Assembly: GCA_029783825.1 (NCBI GenBank)
Contig: JAREIK010000801.1
Span: 10,304,891-10,368,890 of the forward strand
From: Sapria himalayana
Taxonomy: Eukaryota; Streptophyta; Magnoliopsida; Malpighiales; Rafflesiaceae
DNA: 64,000 bases
Direction: 5' to 3'
Shown piece by piece: positions 37,101-47,016 of this stretch. The position numbers and the translations under genes were made by a program. The notes under the pieces are model-generated. The model did not search any database. It had not been told where the DNA came from and saw only the letters and a program-made list of their open reading frames with translations. Every line of letters starts with the position of its first letter. Position 1 is the first letter of the stretch.

Positions 37101-38476
37101 CATTAAAATTTTTTTTTTTAAAAATATATATGAATTAAAAACTTATTTGATGTTTATTTATTTTAAACGCATATGTAATATATGTTTTAATAAAATAAAT
37201 CTCATTATTATTATTCCAAATATATCAATAATAATGATGAAATAAAACTAAAATATATAAAAAAACATTACTATTGAAAGTTATGATTAAATATATAAAA
37301 ATTATTATAAAAAATAATTAATAAAAAATATGGCTCATCATGTAATTCTCTATTATGATACTATATTATTTTCTTATGTTAAATGATTCATATTATAATC
37401 TTCATTTGTCACAAAAAATAGAATAGACAACCTTAAAACTAGAAGTTACTCCTCTAAGATAGCCATATTGCTTCATCTTCATGATGTGTTTTTACAATAA
37501 TATATATTCAATTGGGATTTAAGTCTCGTGTTTTATCTTTGAAACACCTCGTGATCATCTTCGTAATCTTATCAGGCATCTCTATGATTACTAAATCATT
37601 TCATCATGGACTAATCTTGATCTATTTTATATAGTCATTATGGTAATTCTTTTGGCAAAGAGGTTAGCAACCAACTCTTGGGGTCAGGAGTTTGATCCAA
37701 GGGATATCGGATATGTACCTTGTCTTTCTATCATACTATTAGGATGATAACCTTATCCGCTCTCACCGTAGGACCTAATGCCCATATATGAACCAAAAGA
37801 GGTTGGATTTGGGGGAGGGAGGGATTACACATTACACACACACACTCACTCACTCACTCACACACGTGTGCGTGTGTTTCTACATGTGTCTGTTTACATA
37901 TATATGTGTATCTCTACATGTGTGTATGTTTACATATATATATGTGTGTATCTCTACATGTGTGTCTTTACATATATATGTGTATCTCTACATGTGTCTG
38001 TTTACATATATATGTGTGTGTATCTCTACATGTGTGTATGTTTACATATATATATATGTGTGTGTATCTACATGTGTGTGTCTGTGCCTGTGTGTGTGTT
38101 TGTATATGTTTACATGTGTGTATTTGCCTACATTGTTTTTATCAATATATAATTACATTTCAAATGTTAACAAGTAATAACTTCAATGATATTTGTTCAT
38201 TGGATATCATTGTGGAGGCATAAATTGTGTATGTGCTTATATATATATATATGAGTGTGGGTGTGGGTGTGGGTCAGCTAGTTGAAAATGACCTAAATTG
38301 GTTTTTCTTGAGTTTCAGCAACCCCAGCACAGGACCAAGCGGCGGTGTCACCTACAGGAGCAGGGGATGAAGCCTTGACACCTTCACAACTGCAGTTTTA
38401 TCTCACTGCCTTTCTGCAGCAACACGTTCAGCCCAAGATGCTTCTTCCACAACAGCCACCCAATGATGGGCAGTAG
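24558..38476 (+). CDS. DRB4: DRB4-like double-stranded RNA-binding protein (spliced, 5' end not found)
   Basis: Four exons join in phase (24558-24793, 24858-25074, 27293-27454, 38319-38476) to give about 257 residues ending at TAG 38474-38476. Residues 3-70 form a first dsRBD (LYKYRLIVFARKNKLDLPVY, GPPHAALFKCRVTIGGKTF, then EQSAAKLAL). About residues 82-150 form a second (AIYKNLLQEMARSQGHSLPV, HMPVFVSTVMVRGQLFTGE, then AKTKKQAEMIAAKLAY). The pairing and wording match plant DRB proteins, closest to DRB4, which in Arabidopsis is the partner of DICER-LIKE 4 in small-RNA production; this role is inferred from family. The C-terminus is short and carries a duplicated LQQHVQP motif. All splice sites are GT-AG and no stop interrupts the frame, so the gene looks functional. 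The start codon must lie in an upstream exon. Another DRB class (HYL1-like) is possible. Confidence 0.83.
24858..25074 (+). CDS. DRB4: DRB4-like exon: second dsRBD
   Basis: Acceptor gttttcatttttag before 24858, donor CAGC|gtatgt after 25074. Starts in phase 0 and leaves one base (C). It encodes the second dsRBD, including the KTKKQAEMIAAK helix typical of dsRNA contact. Confidence 0.87.
25075..27130. repeat. Tandem array of eight tRNA/SINE-like units in a DRB4 intron
   Basis: The intron between the second dsRBD exon and the next exon consists mostly of repeated units, with matching landmarks (gtttgatgagtctcgaactct or variants) near 25216, 25485, 25757, 26000, 26235, 26475, 26715 and 26955, so spacing is about 270, then about 240 bp. 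On the - strand each unit has a B-box-like AGTTCGAGACTC and, upstream of it, TTGGCGTGATGACAAGTG resembling an A box, so the unit looks tRNA-derived. Related single units occur in the NOM1 introns (39290-42190). Confidence 0.78.
27293..27454 (+). CDS. DRB4: DRB4-like exon: C-terminal motif 1
   Basis: Acceptor gatgtttcttcag before 27293, donor GATGAAG|gtctct after 27454. Both boundaries are phase 1. It encodes a Ser/Gln-rich segment with LSSELQAQIAAYLQQHVQPA. The donor is followed by a (CT)n run. Confidence 0.78.
27455..31485. other. AT-rich DRB4 intron, no gene
   Basis: Nothing coding can be supported. The sequence is strongly AT-rich, with (TA)n runs at 29210-29240 and 31228-31254. An exon-like stretch at about 28960-29062 has an AG before it and a GT after it and reads LINEYLPKHNSNAVTIKLKG, but no family or phase supports it. 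Confidence 0.6.
31495..32281 (+). mobile_element. MULE-type MITE, copy 2
   Basis: About 787 bp, starting AAGGAAGCACGGACACGG and ending CGTGTCCGTGCTTCTTA, with flanking gtaccgagc (31486-31494) and gtgccgagt (32282-32290), 7 of 9 alike. Inside are two palindromic G-box cores, ACGCCACGTGGCGT (about 31592-31605) and TGCCACGTGGC (about 31622-31632), a hairpin CCCGATGTC/GACATCGGG (about 31677-31700), a GC-rich array of about 26-bp GATTTGAGGGGAGAGGC units (31745-31970) and an AT-rich tail. The overlapping open frames on both strands follow the array and are not genes. It lies in the 10.9-kb DRB4 intron. Confidence 0.85.
32291..37620. other. AT-rich DRB4 intron, no gene
   Basis: No exon is recognisable. 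Minor items: a GC-raised island at 32290-32380 and another at 34390-34510 (GGCATG-type motifs, possible worn transposon ends); a tRNA-like stretch at about 36955-37050 (ttagtcgaatgataaatact ... gggttcgagactc), a probable SINE head. Confidence 0.55.
34077..34174. repeat. (AC)n-(AT)n-(GT)n compound palindrome
   Basis: About 16 AC units, 11 AT units and more than 20 GT units in order. Since GT is the reverse complement of AC, the whole is a near-perfect palindrome of about 95 bp that could form a cruciform. Confidence 0.93.
37625..37815 (+). repeat. tRNA-derived SINE candidate
   Basis: TGGCAAAGAGGTTAGCAACC (37654-37673) is a good A-box match and GGAGTTTGATCC (about 37687-37698) a B-box match at tRNA-like spacing, followed by about 110 bp of unrelated sequence. 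It lies in the DRB4 intron. No target duplication was found, so the ends are approximate. Confidence 0.5.
37832..38125 (+). repeat. Minisatellite before the last DRB4 exon
   Basis: Starts with (CA)n and (CTCA)n, then seven or so imperfect units of 35-45 bp built on tctacatgtgtctgtttaca followed by (TA)n and gtgtgta. The Cys/Val/Tyr-rich open frames here are artefacts. It ends about 190 bp before the acceptor at 38318. Confidence 0.88.
38319..38476 (+). CDS. DRB4: DRB4-like last exon: C-terminal motif 2 and stop
   Basis: Acceptor tttttcttgagtttcag before 38319. Begins with the last two bases of a codon, which the G left by the exon at 27454 completes to GCA. It encodes LTPSQLQFYLTAFLQQHVQP and ends at TAG 38474-38476. 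The motif parallels the one in the previous exon, which is bounded by the same phase. Confidence 0.82.
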
Positions 38477-38644
38477 ATTTTTACCTTACTGCTGCAGACA
38501 GACCTCCCTTCTCCTTTATTGACGAGTCTTGTTATGCAGCAGCACCACCATTTTCATGGCAACCAAGCTGCTTTTAGTATGTTTGAATTTTAGAGTGATG
38601 AATAACTCGGTGCTAGTTCATGGTTATTGTTGCGTGCTATAGAT

Positions 38645-38650
38645 AATAAA
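38645..38650 (+). terminator. Candidate poly(A) signal of the DRB4-like gene
   Basis: AATAAA about 170 bp after the stop codon. It lies 52 bp before the end of the opposing NOM1 reading frame. On the - strand an AATAAA at 38520-38515 could serve NOM1, so the two 3' ends may overlap. Confidence 0.5.
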
Positions 38651-38701
38651 AACAGTGCGGCGCATAAATGCTAGTGCTAATAAATCAAAGAGGAGCATGT
38701 T

Positions 38702-39091
38702 TCAAAAGAAATGCACCCCTTGCTCGTTACTAAAGAGAGCCTTCATTAGAAGCCTAAATTTGTCAGAAAACGCAGAATTGTGTTTCAGGACGTACTCCTT
38801 GATGAACCACTGGATGCCATTGCGAAGGGCTGCTGCATCTGGAACAGCAGCTATGCGAGAAAATGCCTTGCAGAGGAGCTCGTCAGAATATTCGAAAATG
38901 GACTCGAAAAGCAGGCGGAAATGGATGATTCATCTTGGGGTTAACTGGCGAACATCGCTCAGCTCTGTGGCCTCCAAGAATCTCGGAGTCACCATGAAGG
39001 AGACGATCATGTCTGCTCCAAATCTCGCCAGGTTCATAGATCTCTGAAGGGGCATCGCATCCAGCTCTTTGAAATGGTCTATAACACAATT
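38702..39091 (-). pseudogene. NOM1: NOM1 last exon: MA3 domain, with premature TGA
   Basis: Acceptor tgcctgcag just above 39091. The frame is open for 53 codons (DHFKELDAMPLQRSMNLARF, then ATELSDVRQLTPR), then TGA at 38932-38930, then continues in the same frame (IIHFRLLFESIFEYSDELL, RNGIQWFIKEYVL) to TGA at 38704-38702. The family has Arg at the stop position, so CGA to TGA by one C-to-T change is the simplest explanation. Without readthrough most of MA3 is lost. Confidence 0.87.
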
Positions 39092-40358
39092 CTGCAGGCA
39101 CGCACACACACACAACAAAAGATCAGCATCAACATTTGCCAAAACATGCTCATTTTTTACAATTTCTTGTTTAATTTTCTATCCAATTGCAATGCAATCT
39201 TATCACAAATCTCTTACAAATTCAACTAATTCATGTTTTCACTAATTAATGTATGATCCAAACAAGCCTATAGTTTAGCATCTGAATTGAAAGATAATTA
39301 AATATTTTAACAATCTTATCCCTAAAAATTAAAGAGACATATTGTTGCAACTCATGTAGGCTTAATATTCTACACTTAATAAAGATTATACTCAATACAC
39401 AAGTCTATTGTTTAGCATGTTATCTTGAAGATATTGATATATTGACAATTTTATCCTCAAAAATCAAAGAAATATATGATTCAAACTTAGGTAGATTGGG
39501 TCGGGTTGAAAATTTTCATGTTATTATTATCACTTAATATTTTCAATAATTAATGTATGATCTGCTCTTAATAAAGATTATACTCGCTACACAAATCTCT
39601 CACTCAGCATGTAGATCTGAAAGATATTAATATCTCATTGCTTAACTTAGAGTCTGAGAGAGATTAATATTTCGACAATCTTACTCTCAAAATCAAAAAG
39701 ATTAATAACTCAAAAAAAAAAAAAAGAGACAAGCACATGAGGAGACATGTTTGAGCAAAAAAAGAGTTGTATCCAAATCACAGTGCTCCAACAACATGGG
39801 ATATGGGAAGAGTTAAAATATTGAAAGTATTACCCCCAAAATCAGAGAGATTAATAACTCAAAAAAAAAAAAAGAGAGATTTCATAAGGGGCATTTTGGG
39901 GTTTTAAAAAAAGTTATACCTAATACTCAAAACTCCCGCTTAACTCGGGATTAGAGAGAAGCTAATATCATGATAGTTTAACTCCAAAAATCAAAAAAAA
40001 ATTGTGTTTGAGATATGTCTCAAATCTAGAACCTACCATTCTTGAACGAAGACACTTATCATCAACATATTAAAGCAAAAAAAAAAAAAAAAAAAAATAA
40101 ATAATTGTGCACCTCCCTAAAAAGTAAAAACTTAAGCTTTTAAGGAAATTGTTAAAAGAACATATAATTAAATGTGAAACCATGCCCTAAAAGCTTAGTC
40201 TTTTAGAAAAACTAATTCTTTTCATCATTTTACTCGTATCTAACAAATGTAGTTTCATGTTCAGAAGAAAAAACGTGCTTAATGATTTGTTTCAACATAT
40301 TTTGTAAAGTAATGTGAAATCACAAGTAATAAGAAAAGCAAAATCTAAAAATTAAGAC

Positions 40359-40460
40359 CTTTTGTAGCCACTTTTTTATCTGCGTATGCTGCATGCCTTC
40401 CTCCTTGGGCCTTCTTCTGTTATTTTTAATATCAAGTATTGTTTCTAGCATGAATTCCAT
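40359..40460 (-). pseudogene. NOM1: NOM1 exon: end of MIF4G core
   Basis: Acceptor ggtggttgcag, donor CAAAAG|gtctta. 34 codons, phase 0 at both ends: MEFMLETILDIKNNRRRPKE and HTQIKKWLQK, strongly matching the family's conserved EFMLETI-DIKNNK block. Intact by itself. Confidence 0.88.
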
Positions 40461-40539
40461 CTGCAACCACCATGCCAATTTGCTAAAGGTATCATCTAGA
40501 TTTTCTTTTGTTTGATTGAACAATTTATCAGAAGCTTAC

Positions 40540-40658
40540 ACTTTTTCCATTAACACCAGCCTCGCCAACTTTAGCAGAGGCCTTGATATCATGCGCCCTA
40601 GTATGAACCCCCTGGATGAAGTCCTCCAGGTCATCCATTAATATTTTCATGCCACAAC
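40540..40658 (-). pseudogene. NOM1: NOM1 exon: MIF4G middle
   Basis: Acceptor ttttttgcag, donor AAAAGT|gtaagc. It encodes CGMKILMDDLEDFIQGVHTR and AKVGEAGVNGKS. Its first two bases complete TGT with the T left by the upstream exon, giving LQCCGMK as in the family. The usual LRxDDP is here ILMDDL. Confidence 0.87.
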
Positions 40659-41245
40659 CTGCAAAAAACCTTTCTTTCACCTTTACAATTATGACCACAA
40701 ACACCAAAATTTTAAGGATTGAGCAAATAAAAAAAATTACTTTTTTTTTAAATTTTTTTTTTGTTATTATATCATATTTTAATACCAATTAATTATAATT
40801 AAAAATATATATCAATAATCTTAAACTCCAAAACTTAGAGAGATTATGTCTGATGCTTAGGGATAATTCACTTGTCATCATATCAAGTTATGATCTCTAA
40901 TATATACATACAATAAAAGAACTTTAATATAATCATTCATTAAAGTATTATAATCGCTCAAATATTTTATGATAAATAAGATTGAAAAACTATTTAACAT
41001 TAAGAAGATAATAATTTTCCCAACAAAATGTGATTTAGAGACTTGTAAATTTTAAAAAAAAATCTTAAATTAATAACGTAAAAATTAAATTAAAATTTTC
41101 AATGAAAATCATTATATGTGTAAAACAAGACTTGAAAAAAATCAAATGATAATTCTTATAGAAAAAGGCACTAGAACTAATTTACATGATAAACTTGCTC
41201 TAATTCACATGGAAAGAGTTTCATTTTGGGACAATGAAAACTTAC

Positions 41246-41331
41246 ATTGTAACACCGCCAAGATAGTGGCAACATCAATCTCCAATTACTTTTTGCTCAG
41301 CTTTATTAGAAAGTCATAAATCAAATCGTTG
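41246..41331 (-). pseudogene. NOM1: NOM1 exon: MIF4G, with stop and lost acceptor
   Basis: Donor CAAT|gtaagt is strong. The reading NDLIYDFLIKLSKK, TAA (41288-41286), LEIDVATILAVLQ matches the family around IYxFL...EIDVATMLTVLQ. The phase fit to the preceding exon places the start at 41331, but the two bases before it are TG and not AG, so the acceptor seems mutated. Confidence 0.8.
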
Positions 41332-42572
41332 CACAGTTTCAACAAAGAAAAATATATAATAAGCAAGTAACAAATGCTTCCGAGCTCATGTCACGTAACA
41401 CACACACACATATATATATATAAGGCTTTTTTGTCATTTTTTATTTGCATGTGAAAAAATGCACTGTGGAGGTGCTAGACATCTAGGAATGAGGGGCGCA
41501 TTGTGAGGCAAGTGCAACACCTAAACATTAGGGTGCTTTGGGTGAAAAATGCACAAGTGATTTGATTTGGACATTACATTTTACCCTAATAAACACAAAG
41601 CATGCAAAAATAAGGCCATGCATTATTGTGATATATAATCACTTAGAGATCTCATTGCTAATTAGAATGTGTGTGTTATAAAAAAGTCATATCCAATGCC
41701 CAAGATACTTGCTTAGCATGAAATATGAAAGAAACTAATATTTTGATTGCCTTGATACTAAAAAAAATAGAAAGATTATATCTGATGAGTCTTGAACCAA
41801 GACCTTACACCATTTAAACTAAGACATTTATCATCATATCTAGTCATTGCTTGTACTAATCATTCATGGCACTAGTCTTCATATGATTTGATTTGGTCAT
41901 TACATTTTACCCTAATAGGCAGAAAGCATACAAAATAAAAGCCATGCATTATTATGATATATAATCACTTATGGTTCTTATCTCCAATTAGAATGCACAT
42001 GTTACAAAAAAATCATACCCAATGCACAAGGTATGACTTGCCTAGCATGAAGTACGAAAAAAATTAAATCTTAATAATCTTAACACAAAAAATTATAAAA
42101 AAAATTATATCTGATTAGTCTCGAACCAAAATTTTTTACTCTTGAACCAAAACATTTATCATCGTATCAAGTCATTATCTCTAGAAATCAATTGTTACAT
42201 TAAGCAAAAAAAAATATAAAAATTTTGTTGAAATTGCTAGTGAAGAGTATGTTCTCCATCTATGACAACATCATAGTTTTAAAAGGCGCAAGGTACACCA
42301 AGGCACAAAAGTCTCTTGGAGCCTTGAGGCACAAGACACACATAAGGCATAAACTTTTGTGAAGTGAAATATGACTTTGAATACACATAAATTTTTATTA
42401 AATATAATTCTATTGATAAAAAAATAAATATTTCCTAATATTTAAATAAATTTTGATGAAAAAAATAAATAAAATTATATAATTTTCAATATATAATTCT
42501 CTCTCTTAGAATAAATATATTAAAAAAATTACTGTATATAAGACGTGCATCTTCAGTAAGGCACGGGCCTTT

Positions 42573-43048
42573 TAGAGGTGTCAAAAGGGATGTGTCGAGC
42601 CGGCCCGGCCGATTTTTAGCCAGCCAGACCGTGCTTTCATGTCAAGCCAGTCATGGTTATTGTACCGTGCCGTGCCTGGCCCAGCACGGTTCTGTGGAGG
42701 TCAGCCCGGCAAGAGCCCTTGGCACGAATCTGCCGAGTTCGGCCCGATCGGGCCGAACCCCTAATATAAAAAAATTAGGAAATCGACTGCAGGCCATCGT
42801 ACCGCCGCCCCACCCAAAACCCTAATTTTTAAAAAAAATTGGTTTCTCAGCTCATGCCAAGGTACCATGCTAACGGGCCACAGAACCGTGCCGGGCCGGG
42901 CACGGCACGAGGCCTGGTTAGCCTCGGCACGGCACGGCACGATTGGTGCCGTGGTTAGACACAACAAGAGCCTGAGCACATAAAATTTCCCGTGCCGGGC
43001 CAGCCCAGACACAGCCGAATCGTGTCGTGCCTCATGTTTGTGCATTGG
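42573..43048. mobile_element. hAT-like non-autonomous element, right end degraded
   Basis: Left end TAGAGGTGTCAAAAGGGA is a clear hAT end as in the elements at 10322 and 19890. The interior is full of CGGCCCGGCC and CGGCACGGCACG motifs. The right end, about TTTGTGCATTGGA, is a poor match to TTTGACACTTCTA, and no 8-bp duplication is visible. It lies in a NOM1 intron. Confidence 0.68.
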
Positions 43049-43209
43049 AAGACGATGCGCTATAGCTAGAGAGTGATTGTGACTTGAGCCTTAAGTGCGT
43101 ATTTCACTAAATTGGACAACATTCTCGACTACCATGGTTTATAAGTTCAAATAAAATTCAAAATTAAATTAGCCAAGTCCATGCCTATTACGAATTCAAA
43201 CGAACATAC

Positions 43210-43294
43210 CATGAACAAACTACAATTACGTGCAAAAGTGAGAGCAGCAGAGTTAGGTTTCGCAACGATAGGTTGCCTTCTTTTATATACTCAT
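43210..43294 (-). pseudogene. NOM1: NOM1 exon: MIF4G helix pair
   Basis: Acceptor tttttcttgtgcaag, donor TCATG|gtatgt. 85 nt reading EYIKEGNLSLRNLTLLLSLL then HVIVVCS, matching the family's conserved KEGNLxLRNLTLLLSYL block. Two bases at each end are split codons. The exon itself has no stop. Confidence 0.86.
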
Positions 43295-43359
43295 CTTGCA
43301 CAAGAAAAACATCATCATCTCAATTTTTTATGCTTGTGCTTATGTAATATACTTTATGA

Positions 43360-44545
43360 TTGATCATGTCTATCTTAATTTTATTTTCATATTTATTCTC
43401 ATCATTTTAATCATGTTCGCTATGAATATAACTAATATTTATATTTTAATTATGGTTGCATTAATTATTGTAGCATTTCACACTGTAAAAGTTTAAGAAA
43501 CTAAAATAAACTTCTTAAGAAAAAAAAAAAAAAAAGTAAAAGTACAACTTTTCTATACTTCAACAAATATATGATGCTGATAATTGCATCAACATAACAA
43601 TGATTCAATGTTATCGCTCGTGTTCACCATCAATACTACTGACTAAGCCTCTATTACTCAGTTCAATCATTTTCTATGATAAGGCTCGGCACAATAACTC
43701 CGTGATGCCTTTATTTTGAAACAATCAAGCTAATATATGATATAAAAGTATTTTTTTTCATTATTCATTAATCTTGAACTAGAATACAATATGCTTATGT
43801 AGGTCTTTTGGAGCCTCCATCACAACTAAAAAAGATTATGTTTTGGAGCCCCAAAACAAATATATTTATGTTTTGGAGCCCAAAACATCAAAAATCAAAA
43901 TTTGGTTGGAGGTATCACATAGAATTTTTAAAAAAAAATTACATGGAGGTTTTCAAAATCAAAAAACACCTACATAATGCTGCAAAACATCTTTTCGATT
44001 TCAAAAAGCAATTTTAAAAAATAAAAAATTTTATATATATTAAAAGTTTTACATTTTTTTAGGTGATTTTCAAATTCGAAAAAAAGCCTATAAAATACAA
44101 AATTATTTTTGAAAATCAGCTTTGCTGTTTTTAATTAAAATACATATAAATAAGTTAATATATATATATATATATATATTTTTTTTATTTTTTTATTTAT
44201 TTAGTTATTTATTTTTTTATATTTATTGATATACTAATAGGTTTATATATATAAATAGAGGCATTGCTTGGGTGCTTGGATCGAGTTAAGTAAAGATATT
44301 GCTACCTAATTATTGTAAACCGCTAAAATCATAGAGCACCTTGATTGACAAATAAGTACCCACTAAAAATTCTATCATAGTAAAATTACAATAAATATTT
44401 TTTATCTTTTAGACACCTCAACTCTCAGCACTCATCTTCCCACTACCGACTCTTAGTTAATCATTCCACTAGCAAACAATTACATAATATATAATCATTT
44501 ATTATTTACTATTTTTCACTTGATTTTTTAATGTTATAATTAATG
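43360..44545. other. AT-rich NOM1 intron, no gene
   Basis: Only AT-rich sequence with homopolymer A runs and (TA)n at 44159-44180. A local repeat of ttttggagcc and ccccaaaaca-type words occurs at 43807-43895. No coding evidence. Confidence 0.6.
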
Positions 44546-44554
44546 ATAAAATAC

Positions 44555-45344
44555 TAAGAAGCACGAACACGGACACGGACACGGAAATACGACACGGCAT
44601 GATACAGGGACACGATAAATTCTAAAAAACTAGGATACGGATAAGGCTAAATACGACATGATAAAAAAAAATAAAAATAAAAATAAAAATTATATATTAT
44701 AAATATTAGGTATTTTATAAAATTCATGAAATTAAATTAAATTAAAATATTTTATTATATAAAATAAATATATATTATTTATTTTATAAAATAAAAATAT
44801 TTTATTTTATTTTATTTTATTTTATAAAATAATATTTATAATTATTTTATTTTATAAAATAATATTTTATAATAATATTTTATAATAATATTTTATAATA
44901 ATATTTTTTTATTTTATAAAATAAAAATATTTTATTTTATGCCACATCCCCACACAAATACGCCCGCCCCTGCCTCCCCCTCAAACACGCCCGCCCTTGC
45001 CTCTCCCCTCAATTCGCGCCGCCCCTGCCTCTCCCCTCTAATCGCGCCGCCCCTTCCTCTCCCCTCAAATCGCGCCTGCTCCTGCCTCTCCCTCAAATCG
45101 CACCCGCTCCATGCCTCACCCTCAAATTGCGCTCGCCCCCTGCCAGTGGCCAACGTCGCCCATGCAGCAACGTCTATAGTGCCCGACGTCCGAAGACGTC
45201 GGGCACTATAGACGTGGATACGGCTGCCGACGCAACCATCCGATACGCCACGTGGCGTATCGGACACGTATCCGTGTCGTGTCCACGTGTCCAGGTGTCG
45301 GACACGTGGACACGGCTGTAGGGAGCCATGTTCGTGTTTCCTTG
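44555..45344 (-). mobile_element. MULE-type MITE, copy 3
   Basis: 790 bp, in the opposite orientation to copies 1 and 2. Ends TAAGAAGCACGAACACGG and CATGTTCGTGTTTCCTTG, flanked by an exact 9-bp duplication ataaaatac (44546-44554, 45345-45353). The interior has an AT-rich half with TTTATTTTATAA-type repeats, the GC-rich array (CTCCCCTCAAATCGCGCC units, 44940-45135), a palindromic G-box core CGCCACGTGGCG (about 45247-45258) and the long hairpin at 45170-45215. It is probably the youngest copy, judged by its intact duplication. Confidence 0.9.
45170..45215. repeat. Perfect 21-bp hairpin with 4-nt loop
   Basis: Arms 45170-45190 and 45195-45215 are exact reverse complements with loop CGAA. The core is TATAGTGCCCGACGTC. 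Copy 2 of the same MITE has only about 9 paired bases at the corresponding place, so the arm is longer here. Confidence 0.95.
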
Positions 45345-45353
45345 ATAAAATAC

Positions 45354-46058
45354 ATAAAACATTATATGAAAAGTGTATTGTTATAAATTTTGATTATTAT
45401 TATTATTATTGTTATTATTATATAAAACCTAGAAAATATAGAGTGTACTAGTTAAAGTAGACATTCAAGATATTATATTTATGGCAAACACTATATGAAA
45501 AGTGATCATACCAAGAAGAACTAATAAAAATTATTTACAAACACAAACCAAAAACGTCATGATTTATTAAGAGATATTGGTTGACTAATGAATTCATTTC
45601 AAAGATGTAAAATTCTTTGATATCAAAATAACAATAGATATTTCTTATCTTTTTGATACTTCAACTCTCATCACTTATCTTCTCAGTGCTAACTCTCAAC
45701 AAATCAATTCAATAGCAAATAATTACTAAATATTGTAATTAAAAATAAAATATTAGTTATATTTCACTTGTTTTATTAATATTATAATTATAGATAAAAC
45801 AACTAAAATTCTTAATTATGAGAATATTTAATCTTGATATGTGTACACGTAAAATATCAATTATTTTTCACTTGTTTTTTTTATTAAAATTATGAGAATA
45901 CCATAAATAAATATCTCTAATAAAGTTAAAATTTGTGAATTCTAATTTGGAATGTCCAAATTAGATTGTCGAAGATATTTTTAAATTAATTTTTATGTTC
46001 TCAAAATAAATCTCAAATTATTTTAATAAAAATATTAAAAATATTAAAATAATAATAA

Positions 46059-46093
<35 letters not shown>

Positions 46094-46982
46094 AATATAT
46101 CACTCAATGTATCAACAATTAGATTTTAAATCAAACATTATGAGCTAATACACACTAATAAAAAAGAATTATTGAAAAAAATTAAGTTGATTGAGATGAA
46201 TAAAATATTCCAAGATATTTTTTAAAATATAAGAATTTAACTGCTAACTATATTATTAATTGAATGTCTTCCTATTTCTTATCATGTACCTTTTCAAATC
46301 TTATACCGTATAAAAAAATTATTTGATTTATTATTTAAAATTTTTATAAATATTTATTTTATTTAACATCTCTCTCAATAACATTATAATATGACTCTCA
46401 AGATAATAAAATAAAATATATATTTCTTGACTAGTCTATTATCCACAACAATACATGTGTTACTCTCTTTTGACAGATAAGATTTTAGATGGTATAAATA
46501 TGATTTTTTTTTAATATAACTCATTCTTTTAAGAAATTTTCATACATATTACCATCATTTATAATTAATTTCAATGAAGTTTATAAATAATAAAGTAAAA
46601 GTAAAATAACAAAATAACAAATAATATTTTATATGCTATTACATGGCTTAATTTCAACAATTTAATAATGATCGACAGTCAGATCACTATTAAATCGTTG
46701 AGATCATAAATATATTTTAGATATTATTAAAATTAAAAATAATATTAATAAATTCTAAACACATATGTAGATAAAAATATCAACAAATACAAATATATAA
46801 TACTTTAATTTTATATATTTAATAAATATCAATAAAATATTGATACAAATATAAAAATTATCCAAAATTAATAAAAATAATAGAAATTTACCGGAAAAAA
46901 ATATACATTAAATTATTTTACAAGTATAATTAATATAAAATTGATTTTATTTAATATATTTAATAATATAACATAAATAATG

Positions 46983-47016
<34 letters not shown>

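Larger units (their letters stand above)
39290..42190. repeat. Dispersed SINE-like units in NOM1 introns
   Basis: Related to the array at 25075-27130 and in the same orientation. Recognisable units lie near 39290-39480, 39560-39700, 39800-39880, 39930-40080, 40800-40930, 41650-41860 and 41990-42190. The last two keep gatgagtcttgaaccaagac and gattagtctcgaaccaaaat (reverse complement of a B box) and cttatcatc or tttatcatc (A-box side). A-runs such as 40075-40097 adjoin them. Confidence 0.6.

Noticed and set aside
37832..38125. CRISPR-like array of regular repeats
   Set aside because: The units are low-complexity TA/GT minisatellite without distinct spacers, and the genome is a plant's.
37778..38223. 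Cys/Val/Tyr-rich frames of 105-130 codons
   Set aside because: Products of the TA/GT minisatellite in the DRB4 intron.
43181..43363. 60-codon + strand frame MPITNSNEHTMNKL...
   Set aside because: It is the antisense shadow of the NOM1 exon at 43294-43210.
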